Notes under the pieces: generated by a model
The model's database searches: none
What the model saw: only the letters and a program-made list of their open reading frames with translations
What the model was told of the DNA's origin: nothing
Source of the DNA: Oricola sp.
GTDB lineage: Bacteria; Pseudomonadota; Alphaproteobacteria; Rhizobiales; Rhizobiaceae
Direction: 5' to 3'
DNA length: 64,000 nt
Assembly (NCBI RefSeq): GCF_022763245.1
Contig: NZ_JALEGV010000041.1
Span: forward strand, 481,223-545,222
Shown: piece by piece, positions 56,995 through 64,000 of the stretch
Position numbering within the stretch: the first letter of the stretch is position 1
How the letters are laid out: each line of letters opens with the position of its first letter
Made by a program: the position numbers and the translations under genes

Positions 56995-57007
56995 ATCGTT
57001 CGACGAT
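56995..57007. promoter_or_regulatory. GntR operator copy 3 (class II aldolase promoter)
   Basis: ATCGTTCGACGAT shares the ATCGT-N3-ACGAT pattern and, like copy 1, overlaps the 10-bp palindrome ACGATATCGT. It lies 70 bases before the class II aldolase-family gene on the plus strand, so the same regulator should control both divergent transcripts. Confidence 0.7.
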
Positions 57008-57076
57008 ACCAAGGCGACGCAGGAACCGACAGGCCGACCCGCCGACCGTGGGCCGGAGACGCGAGGAGGAGCGAAA

Positions 57077-57808
57077 ATGAGCAGCGCCAGCGATATTGCC
57101 GCCACCAAGGACCTTCTGGTGAAGGCCAACCGAATTCTCGCCAATGAAGGTGTCGTCGACGATTTCGGGCATGTGAGCGCCCGCAGCCCTGAAGACCCGG
57201 GCCGCTATTTCATCTCATGCGCGATCAGCCCGGCCCGCGTTACTGCAGCGGATATCTACGAGTACGAACTCGACGGCATGCCGATCGCAGACCTCGAAGG
57301 ACGCCGCAGCTATTCCGAACGCGCCATTCACGGCGCGATCTACGAGGCGCGGCCCGACGTCATGGCCGTCTGTCACCACCATTCCGGCGCCATGGTCGCC
57401 TTCGCCTCGTCGACGGTTCCATTGCGCCCCGTCTTCCATCTCGGCGCAGTGCTCGGCCACGAGGTGCCGGTCTGGGACTCGCATACGGAATTCGGCGACA
57501 CGTCGCTGCTCGTCGACGACATGGACAAGGCCCGCTCGCTCGCCAGGGCGCTCGGCCCCCATTCGGTCGCGCTACTGCGTCGCCATGGCGCGGTGGTCGC
57601 CGGGGCAAGCGTCAAGCAGGTCGTCTTCTCGGCGATCTACAGTGCAGACAACGCAACCGCGCAGGCAAGGATGATCGCGATGGGCGGCGATATCTCCTAT
57701 CTGACCACCGGCGAAATAGATCAGGCTGCAGCCTTGAACCTGTCACCGGCCGGCATCGACCGCAGTTGGCCGAACCGCTGCGCGCGCGCTGGCCTGAAGG
57801 CCGATTAA
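57077..57808 (+). CDS. Class II aldolase/adducin-fold enzyme, possibly an aromatic acid decarboxylase
   Basis: 243 residues from the ATG at 57077, which has GAGGAGGAG upstream; an earlier start at 56984 would lie inside the operator. Zinc-binding His residues are seen in VCHHHSGAMVAF and in LLRRHGAVVAG, and the early motif LANEGVVDDFGHVSAR is typical. The fold is shared by fuculose-1-phosphate aldolase, ribulose-5-phosphate epimerase and the 3,4-dihydroxyphthalate decarboxylases of phthalate pathways. Residues RSYSERAIHGAIYEARPDV are as in the decarboxylase-type, non-phosphosugar members as far as I can judge. It is divergent from the O-demethylase gene and shares its regulator sites. Confidence 0.8.
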   Translation: MSSASDIAATKDLLVKANRILANEGVVDDFGHVSARSPEDPGRYFISCAISPARVTAADIYEYELDGMPIADLEGRRSYSERAIHGAIYEARPDVMAVCHHHSGAMVAFASSTVPLRPVFHLGAVLGHEVPVWDSHTEFGDTSLLVDDMDKARSLARALGPHSVALLRRHGAVVAGASVKQVVFSAIYSADNATAQARMIAMGGDISYLTTGEIDQAAALNLSPAGIDRSWPNRCARAGLKAD

Positions 57809-58337
57809 GCGATGGCGTGCCGGCCCCTCCCGGCTGAACCCTGGGTTGCGGCGTGAGAAGGTAGTCCGCTCCATGGACCTTTCCGCCAATCTGTGCCGGT
57901 TGTTCTCGCCTGACGACCGGACCGCAGGCCAGGGCGCCGCATCTAAACCCAGAGAATGGCCAGTGGAACACCCCGAAACTCAGGACCACCCTGTAGAAGG
58001 TGCTGCCGCGGGATCGGCGATCTCGTTCGGGTGCCGCGACGATGTCCGCAATCAACAGCTTGGTTCCCAAAGCGGCCAGTCCGCTTGCGGCCCCATTTCG
58101 GTCGTTCGATGAAATCCGTTGTTAGGGAGGTTCCGTTGTTATCTGGTTGGAATTCCAGCGCACATCAGCCCACCGAATACCAGTCATAGATAAACTTTGC
58201 CCGCGTGTAGCCGGGAAGATCGGGATCCATCCCAATGCCCGGCCGGCGCTGCAGCCATCCGAAGAGCGCGCCGCAGCGATCCTGAGTGCGCAAAACCGTC
58301 ACGTCGCAGTACAGCGCGCCTTTCGCCCCGCCGGGCG
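57809..58337. other. Intergenic region without a recognisable gene
   Basis: 529 bases between the convergent aldolase-fold and GNAT genes. A GC hairpin GCCGG/CCGGC lies near 57820 but lacks a T-run. A minus-strand frame up to 58070 has no recognisable family. It may contain decayed sequence, but I cannot identify it. Confidence 0.45.
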
Positions 58338-59198
58338 TCAGCCCAGTTCGAACGTCGTAACGCCGAAGATCCGGCTGATCGGCAGCCCGGGATTGTCGCC
58401 GCGATACATTCGGGCGGTTTCGAAGACCGGGTCGAGGCTGGCCTTCTTGGCGATCTCCACGGCTGCGGTGTTGTCTTCGGGTGTGTCGAGCGAGACTTCC
58501 GCGTCATCCGGCACCGATCCGGTCAGTGCCACAAACAGCGCTTCGGCGAACATCGGCTCGTCGGCGAAGAGCGGGCCGATCTTGTATCCGCTCCGGCAGG
58601 CCCGGATGGTGCCGTATCCGGTGATGGCGCCGTTGCGGGTGGCGACGAGGCTGTTGCGTCGCGTGCCGGTAGGCGGCTGTGTCCAGTTGGCGACGAAATC
58701 GCTGCGGTCAGCCGCGAAATGCGCGCGGTCGTAGCGTGCGATCGCGTCCCGGTCGGCGGGCGTGACGGCGCGGATGTCGCAACCGGTCTCCGGCGCCGGC
58801 AGACGCGCCGGCACGCCGGTGTGGCGTATGTTGCGCCCGGCCAGGGCGAAGCCGCTTCTGCGATAGTTGTCCTGTTGCGCCACGACGCCGTCGAGGCCGA
58901 TCGTGCGGCCCTCCAGGTGCCGCATGCCGGCGTTCCAGGTGGAAATGCCCGTGCCCGTTCCGCGGTGTTCAGGGCGGACGATGTAGAACCCGAGGAAGCC
59001 GAAGCCGTCGCCGTAGCGCACGACCGAGATCGACGAGACCGGCTCGTCGCCGAGGAAGCCCATCAGGAAACCGTCAGGATCCGCTGCGTGAAACGCGGCG
59101 AGGTCGTCGAGGCCGGGGTTCCAGCCTTCGCTGGCGGCCCATTCGACGGCGATCGAGAACTCTTGCGCGCTGGCCGGCCGGATGATCGGCACCGTCAT
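58338..59198 (-). CDS. GNAT-family acetyltransferase with second GNAT-like domain
   Basis: 286 residues from the ATG at 59198, overlapping the racemase stop (ATGA). The acetyl-CoA motif is FYIVRPEHRGTGTGISTWNA near residue 73, in the N-terminal GNAT domain. The C-terminal half (DIRAVTPADRDAIARYDRAHF ... YGTIRACRSGYKIGPLFAD) resembles the tandem domain of DUF1248/YitH-like acetyltransferases. The substrate is probably a small amine. It is the last gene of the transporter-racemase unit, suggesting modification of the imported compound. Confidence 0.85.
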   Translation of the reverse strand: MTVPIIRPASAQEFSIAVEWAASEGWNPGLDDLAAFHAADPDGFLMGFLGDEPVSSISVVRYGDGFGFLGFYIVRPEHRGTGTGISTWNAGMRHLEGRTIGLDGVVAQQDNYRRSGFALAGRNIRHTGVPARLPAPETGCDIRAVTPADRDAIARYDRAHFAADRSDFVANWTQPPTGTRRNSLVATRNGAITGYGTIRACRSGYKIGPLFADEPMFAEALFVALTGSVPDDAEVSLDTPEDNTAAVEIAKKASLDPVFETARMYRGDNPGLPISRIFGVTTFELG

Positions 59199-59896
59199 GC
59201 GATGCGGGCTCCGCCGGCGGTGCCGGTCCATCGGTCGGCATTGGCCGCCCGCAGCGCCTCGGCGAGCGCGACCGCCGTCGCCACCCCGTCGATGACGGGC
59301 AGTCGGAACCGGTCGGAAAGTGTCAGCGCGAGGTCGGCCATGCCCGCGCATCCAAGCACGATCGCATCCGGTTTGTCATCGGCGATCGACGTGGCGATTT
59401 CCGCCGCGATCGTGTCGCAGGATCCGTCCTTGTCGGTTTCCAGGGCCAGCACGGGCACTTCGGAGGCACGCACCTTGCGGCAGCGTTTGGCGAAACCGTA
59501 TGCTGCGAGATTGGCCTCGATCACGGGCACGGACACGCCGAGCGTGGTGACGACCGAGAACCATTCTCCGACCAGCGTCGCCGCATGGAAGGCCGCTTCG
59601 CCGATGCCGATCACCGGGATCGGCGAGCGTCGCTTCAGCGTCATCAGCCCGGTGTCGTCGAAACAGGCGATGATGCAGGCGTCATAGCCGCCCTTGTCGA
59701 TCACCTCGGCGTCGAACAGCCGGAACAGGCCGGGCAGGGCCGCGGCGCCGTCTTCCGGCCCCTGGATCGCGGGGGGCGTGTCCGTCGGGTTGACGGCGGT
59801 GATCCTCGTGTCCACCCGGGCGGCAGCCCGCGCCGCCGCCTCGATCGACCGGGTCATGGCCGCGGTCGAGTTCGGATTGATGAGGAGGATGTGCAT
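59195..59896 (-). CDS. Asp/Glu/hydantoin racemase-family protein
   Basis: 233 residues. The opening MHILLINPNSTAAMTRSIEA and the two catalytic Cys contexts IIACFDDTGL and VLGCAGMADL are those of the HyuE/allantoin racemase branch of the cofactor-independent racemases. The reaction would be racemisation of a hydantoin, allantoin or acidic amino acid. It starts 3 bases after the stop of a permease gene, so it is part of the transporter operon and likely works on the imported substrate. Confidence 0.87.
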   Translation of the reverse strand: MHILLINPNSTAAMTRSIEAAARAAARVDTRITAVNPTDTPPAIQGPEDGAAALPGLFRLFDAEVIDKGGYDACIIACFDDTGLMTLKRRSPIPVIGIGEAAFHAATLVGEWFSVVTTLGVSVPVIEANLAAYGFAKRCRKVRASEVPVLALETDKDGSCDTIAAEIATSIADDKPDAIVLGCAGMADLALTLSDRFRLPVIDGVATAVALAEALRAANADRWTGTAGGARIA

Positions 59897-59899
59897 GGC

Positions 59900-60739
59900 T
59901 CACACCATGCCCTTGCCCGCGTCGGATCCCAGACGCGCCCGGCGCTTGTTGACGATGAGCACCGTCACGAGAAAGACCGCGATGATGACGAAGGAGAAGG
60001 CCGTGGTCAGCGTGCCAAGCGCGAAGATGACCGGCGTCGTGACGTTGGTGGTCATGCCGTAGATCTCCAGCGGCAGCGTGTTGTAGCTGCCGGCCGTCAG
60101 AAGCGTGCGCGCGAACTCGTCATAGGACAGCGTGAAGCCGAACAGCGCCACGCCGATCAGCATCGGCGCGATGATCGGCAGCACGACGTTCCACACGGTC
60201 TGCCACGCTGAGGCCCCCTGGTCGCGCGCCGCCTCCTCGTAGGATTTGTCGAAGCGGTTGAACACCGCGAACATGATCAGGAGACCGAAGGGCAGGGTCC
60301 ATGTCAGCTGCGAACCGTAGCCCGAGGTCGACCAGTGCACGTTCAGGCCCGATTGCGAGAAGATCAGCCCGACGCCGAGCGAGACCAGGATCGACGGGAT
60401 CACAAGCGAGGTGATGATCAGGTAGAAGACGAGGCCGGAACCCGGAAACCGCTTGCGGAAGGCGAGCCCGCCCATCACCGAGACCACGACGGTGGTGACC
60501 ATCACCATCAGGCCGAGCACGAGCGACCGCGCGAAGCTGCCCCAGATGTCTCCGACCGCCTGTTCCTGGAACAGGTCGCGGAACCAGTGCAGCGAGACGC
60601 CGCGCATCGGGAAGGTGAGGCCGCCTTGCGGACCCTGGAAGGACAGGATCGCGATCGTCACCGTCGGCCCGTAGAGGAAGACGAGGAACAGGGCGAAGAC
60701 GGCGGCCAGGACGTAAAAGGAGCGGGGACGCTTTTCCAT
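59900..60739 (-). CDS. ABC transporter permease, PotC-like
   Basis: 279 residues with about six membrane helices, the first beginning FYVLAAVFALFLVFLYGP. The EAA loop EAARDQGASAWQTVWNVVLP is characteristic of polyamine/opine-type permeases. It forms the inner-membrane channel with the PotB-like subunit encoded 3 bases upstream. Confidence 0.9.
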   Translation of the reverse strand: MEKRPRSFYVLAAVFALFLVFLYGPTVTIAILSFQGPQGGLTFPMRGVSLHWFRDLFQEQAVGDIWGSFARSLVLGLMVMVTTVVVSVMGGLAFRKRFPGSGLVFYLIITSLVIPSILVSLGVGLIFSQSGLNVHWSTSGYGSQLTWTLPFGLLIMFAVFNRFDKSYEEAARDQGASAWQTVWNVVLPIIAPMLIGVALFGFTLSYDEFARTLLTAGSYNTLPLEIYGMTTNVTTPVIFALGTLTTAFSFVIIAVFLVTVLIVNKRRARLGSDAGKGMV

Positions 60740-60742
60740 GCT

Positions 60743-61663
60743 TCAGAGCTCCTTCCTGATGTCGACGAAGCGCAGCAGGATCGCGATCACGATCAGCACC
60801 GTGATCAGCAGGATCACCGCGGTCGCGGCGGCGGAGGGATATTGCAGCAGCGCGATGTCGTTGGAGATCAGCCGCCCGACATTGGCCTTCTGGCTGCCGG
60901 ACATGAACCGCACCGTGATGAAATCGCCCATCACGAGCGTGACGACGAAGATCGAGCCGATCATCATGCCGGGCTTGGCCAGCGGAACGATCACGTTGGT
61001 CAGCGTCTGGAAGCCGGTCGCGCCATTGTCATAGGCGGCCTCGATCAGCGATTTGTCGATGCGCATCATGGTGTTGAAGATCGGCACGACCATGAACAGC
61101 GTGTAGAGATGCACGAAGGCGAGGATCACCGAGAAGTCGGAGAACAAAAGCCACTCCAGCGGTTCGTCGATGACGCCCCACGAGATCAGCGTGGAATTGG
61201 CCAGCCCGTTGCGCCCGAGAAACGGGATCCACGAGATCATGCGGATGATGTTGGAGGTCCAGAACGGGATCGTGCACAGCAGGAACAGCACGATCTGCCA
61301 CGTCAGCGAGCGGATGTGGAAGGCCAGGAAATAGGCGATGGTGAAGCCGAGCACGAGGGTGATCGCCCAGGTGATGACGGCGTATTTGATCGTGTTCAGG
61401 AACACGGAATAGGTGACGGGCGAGGTCAGCAGGAATTCGTAGTTGTCGAACTGGAAGGCCGGATAGATCGAGAACTCGGTGGCGCCCCAGAAACTGACGA
61501 TCACGATCATCACGATCGGCAGCACGAGGAAGAACAGCAGCACGAGCGACAAGGGCAGCGACAGGAGCCAGCCGCTCACCGCGTCCGGGAGGCCCTGCAT
61601 GGTCCGGCGCTGAAGGGGCGCGCTGGTCGTCTTTGCGGCAGTGGTCTGGCTGTGGTCCGACAT
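60743..61663 (-). CDS. ABC transporter permease, PotB-like
   Basis: 306 residues with about six membrane helices. The motif CTIPFWTSNIIRMISWIPFL and the EAA loop EAAYDNGATGFQTLTNVIVP identify a PotB/PotH-type permease. It follows the binding protein gene by 74 bases in a classical polyamine-transporter gene order. Confidence 0.9.
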   Translation of the reverse strand: MSDHSQTTAAKTTSAPLQRRTMQGLPDAVSGWLLSLPLSLVLLFFLVLPIVMIVIVSFWGATEFSIYPAFQFDNYEFLLTSPVTYSVFLNTIKYAVITWAITLVLGFTIAYFLAFHIRSLTWQIVLFLLCTIPFWTSNIIRMISWIPFLGRNGLANSTLISWGVIDEPLEWLLFSDFSVILAFVHLYTLFMVVPIFNTMMRIDKSLIEAAYDNGATGFQTLTNVIVPLAKPGMMIGSIFVVTLVMGDFITVRFMSGSQKANVGRLISNDIALLQYPSAAATAVILLITVLIVIAILLRFVDIRKEL

Positions 61664-61737
61664 GGTCTATCCGTTGGAAAGCTGGTGACGGTGTCCCGGC
61701 CCATAGGGGAAGGCCGGGACACCGCGATCTCATCGCG

Positions 61738-63030
61738 TCAAGCCGCGATGAACTCGTTCCATTTGCGCACCATGTACTGGTTCTCGTCCATGACGGCGTT
61801 CCAGCAGGCGACGGCGCCCATGCGGTCGTAGAAAGAGCCGCCGTCGCGGGTGTCGCCGGCCGTCGCCAGCTTGTCGCCGGTCGGGCTGGTGATGTCGTCG
61901 GTGGCTTCCTTGCCCTCGAACCAGTAGCCCCACTCGTTTTCCGACATGAACTCCTTGGAGGTCTCCGGAACGGCGGAGTAGTAGCCCTGGCGCATCAGGT
62001 AGCCGCCGACCCAGCCGGACAGGTACCAGTTGATGTATTCGTAGGCCGCTTCAAGTTCGAGGCCGGACAGGTTGCTCGAAAGGCCGATGCCGCCGCCCCA
62101 GGAGCGGTAGCCTTCCTTCAGCGGCTGGTAGACGCAGGGGATGCCGCGCGACTTGACCGCCGTGATCGCCGGCGACCACATCGACTGGATGACGACTTCG
62201 CCCGACGCCATCAGGTTGACCGACTCGTCGAAGGTCTTCCAGAAAGCGCGGAACTGGCCGGACTTCTTGGCCTCGGTGAAGATCGCCATGGTCTTGTCGA
62301 TCTCTTCGCGGGTCATGTTGCCCTTGTCGCCATACTGGATCTCTCCCATGGCTTCGCAGACCATCGCCGCATCCATGATGCCGATCGACGAGATGTCGAG
62401 GATCGAGGCCTTGCCCTTGAACTCGGGGTTCAGGAGTTCGGTCCAGCTTTCGATCGGACGGCCGATGAGGTCGGGGCGGATGCCCAGCGTGTCGGCGTTA
62501 TAGATGGTCGGGATCAGCGTCATCCAGCCGGTTTCCTCCGAGGCGAAGGAGGTGCCGCCCGGGCCGTCGACGAAGCCGACCGTGTGCGGCGCCGTGCCCT
62601 GGGCGATCTCGCTTTCGGGCGTCAGCTTGCCGCTTTTGAAGATGCCGACGATCTTGTCGTAGTTCTTGATCTTCGACGTATCCATCGCCTGCAGGTTGCC
62701 GGTCGGCCAGACCTTCTTGCAGATCCAGTATTCGATGTCGGCGATGTCGAAGCTGCCGGGCTGGGTCGCCGCGCGCTGGGTGACGGCGTCGGAATCGAGC
62801 GCGGTCATTTCCAGCGTGAAGCCGAGGTCTTCCTTCACCTTCTGAGCGACGTCGTTGAGGTTCGAGACGCCGGTGCCGAACTGGCGGAGCGTCACGTCCT
62901 TGATGTTCTGGGCCCAGATCGTCGGAAAGCCGGTGATCGCGCCGGATCCGATCGCAGCGCCGGCCGTGGCCGCGGCGCCCTTGAGAACCGAACGCCGGCT
63001 GACGCCCTTCTTGTCCTGTTTCGTGGTCAT
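61738..63030 (-). CDS. ABC transporter binding protein, PotD-like, Tat-exported
   Basis: 430 residues from the ATG at 63030. The N-terminus VSRRSVLKGAAATAGAAIG is a twin-arginine signal, so the protein is folded before export to the periplasm. The mature part (LRQFGTGVSNLNDVAQKVKE, PGSFDIADIEYWICKKVW, NLMASGEVVIQSMWSPA, WGGGIGLSS) belongs to the spermidine/putrescine-type bacterial solute-binding family 1/8 cluster. Polyamine-binding acidic residues cannot be checked here. The neighbouring racemase gene hints at an amino acid or hydantoin-like ligand instead. Confidence 0.88.
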   Translation of the reverse strand: MTTKQDKKGVSRRSVLKGAAATAGAAIGSGAITGFPTIWAQNIKDVTLRQFGTGVSNLNDVAQKVKEDLGFTLEMTALDSDAVTQRAATQPGSFDIADIEYWICKKVWPTGNLQAMDTSKIKNYDKIVGIFKSGKLTPESEIAQGTAPHTVGFVDGPGGTSFASEETGWMTLIPTIYNADTLGIRPDLIGRPIESWTELLNPEFKGKASILDISSIGIMDAAMVCEAMGEIQYGDKGNMTREEIDKTMAIFTEAKKSGQFRAFWKTFDESVNLMASGEVVIQSMWSPAITAVKSRGIPCVYQPLKEGYRSWGGGIGLSSNLSGLELEAAYEYINWYLSGWVGGYLMRQGYYSAVPETSKEFMSENEWGYWFEGKEATDDITSPTGDKLATAGDTRDGGSFYDRMGAVACWNAVMDENQYMVRKWNEFIAA

Positions 63031-63094
63031 GGTAGGTGCTCCTATTGCCTCCGGTGGGTGGCCGGCGGCGGCATGCCGCAAGCCGGTTTGCGGC

Positions 63095-64000
63095 TCACGC
63101 CGCAAGCGCGTGGGCGTGCTCAGGCTTCCAGGTGAGGAAGACGGACTGCCCGATTTCGACGGGGTTGGCGAAATAGACGGTGTCGCCAAGCGAGACGTTG
63201 AGTTCGCCGGCCTCCACGGTGTCGACCGCGACGGTGACCGTGGTGCCCAGATATTCGATGGCCTTGACGGTCGCGGGCATCGCGGTCGGGTCGGCCTGGC
63301 CGGCGGTAAGCGCGATGCGGTCGGCCCTGACGGCGAGCTTGGCCTCGTCGCGCCCGACGATGTTGTGGCCGCCGATGAAGCGGGCGACGAATTCCGTGCG
63401 GGGCGCGTCGAAGACGTCCTGCGGCGGGCCGTCCTGCTCGATGCGCCCGCCGTTCATGACGATGATGTGGTCGGCCAGCGCCAGCGCCTCGTCCTGGCTG
63501 TGCGTCACGTGGATGAACGAGATGCCGAGTTCGCGCTGCAGGCGCTTCAATTCGGTGCGCATGCGAATGCGCAGGAAGGGATCGAGCGCCGACAGCGGCT
63601 CGTCGAGCAGCAGGATCGACGGTTCGGTGATCAGCGCGCGGGCGAGCGCGACGCGCTGCTGCTGGCCGCCCGAAAGCTGCGCCGGCAGGCGCTCGCCATA
63701 GGGCGCCATGTCGACCAGCTCCAGCAGTTCCCGCGCATTCTTGCGGCGCGCCTGCTTGTCGACGCCCTTCATCTTCAGGCTGAAGGCGACGTTGTCGACC
63801 ACGCTGAGATGCGGAAACAGCGCGTAGTTCTGGAACATCATCGCCGTGCCGCGCCGCGCCGGCGGTAGGTTGGTGATGTTGTTGCCGGCGTGGATGATGT
63901 CCCCGGACGAGGCGGTCTCGTGACCCGCGAGCATGCGCAGCGTCGACGACTTCCCGCATCCGGACGGCCCGAGCAGGCACGTATAGGTGCCGTCGGGTAT
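63095..64000 (-). CDS. ABC transporter ATPase, PotA-like (5' end outside window)
   Basis: 302 residues are visible; the frame is open through the window edge and reads IPDGTYTCLLGPSGCGKSST at the edge, so only the first few tens of residues are missing. Signature LSGGQQQRVALARAL, Walker B ILLLDEPLSALDPFL and H-loop IHVTHSQDEALAL are intact, and a TOBE domain (VRADRIALTAGQ ... VSLGDTVYFA) ends the protein. It drives the PotB/PotC-like permeases encoded downstream, after the binding protein gene. Confidence 0.92.
   Translation of the reverse strand: MPDGTYTCLLGPSGCGKSSTLRMLAGHETASSGDIIHAGNNITNLPPARRGTAMMFQNYALFPHLSVVDNVAFSLKMKGVDKQARRKNARELLELVDMAPYGERLPAQLSGGQQQRVALARALITEPSILLLDEPLSALDPFLRIRMRTELKRLQRELGISFIHVTHSQDEALALADHIIVMNGGRIEQDGPPQDVFDAPRTEFVARFIGGHNIVGRDEAKLAVRADRIALTAGQADPTAMPATVKAIEYLGTTVTVAVDTVEAGELNVSLGDTVYFANPVEIGQSVFLTWKPEHAHALAA

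Overview
The window is high-GC DNA from an alphaproteobacterium, almost certainly a member of the Hyphomicrobiales (Rhizobiales). The evidence is the rhizobial-type order mutS-glnD-murJ-trpS-usp-nifU with a malic enzyme divergent from mutS, together with an OlsB-type ornithine-lipid acyltransferase, MmcB and an ActS/ActR (RegB/RegA) redox two-component pair. I cannot name a genus from the sequence alone.

Core region, 1-29.8 kb. It opens with the end of an ornithine cyclodeaminase-family gene, two RNA methyltransferase genes overlapping lspA, an AcuI-type reductase, a soluble hybrid histidine kinase and olsB. The malic enzyme / mutS / glnD / murJ / trpS / usp / nfu block follows, ending in a clear bidirectional terminator. 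After it come a lipoprotein L,D-transpeptidase, mmcB (with a perfect TGTGA-N6-TCACA site upstream), actR/actS, hrpB joined to a ynjBCD-like ABC operon, an Hsp20 gene, a nucleoside hydrolase and tRNA-Leu(CAG).

Accessory region, 29.8-41.5 kb. The DNA next to the tRNA becomes visibly less GC-rich and carries a decayed tyrosine integrase, an ImmA-type protease overlapping a small membrane protein gene, an intact serine recombinase and a P4-type integrase remnant whose nucleophile position reads Cys. A regulator/transporter/enzyme module follows: ROK regulator, an AfuABC-like ABC transporter, a sugar-phosphate isomerase-like protein and an inositol-monophosphatase-family phosphatase. A third broken integrase, with an in-frame stop and a lost 3' half, closes it. 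The module is thus bracketed by recombinase wreckage.

41.5-47.1 kb holds a large autotransporter adhesin with an exact 603-bp internal period, preceded on the same strand by a winged-helix regulator that may control it.

47.6-57.8 kb is a predicted catabolic cluster. It has a LigM/DesA-type tetrahydrofolate-dependent aryl O-demethylase, a class II aldolase-fold enzyme, an aldehyde dehydrogenase, a ThDP-dependent decarboxylase-like enzyme, a NitT/TauT-type ABC transporter and a GntR/FCD regulator. Three matching operators (ATCGT-N3-ACGAT) lie in the two intergenic regions that would drive it. I propose uptake and demethylation of a methoxylated aromatic acid; this is the most interesting candidate system here.

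58.3-64 kb carries a polyamine-type ABC transporter (Tat-exported binding protein, two permeases, ATPase cut by the window edge) followed by an Asp/Glu/hydantoin racemase-family gene and a GNAT acetyltransferase gene, all on the minus strand.
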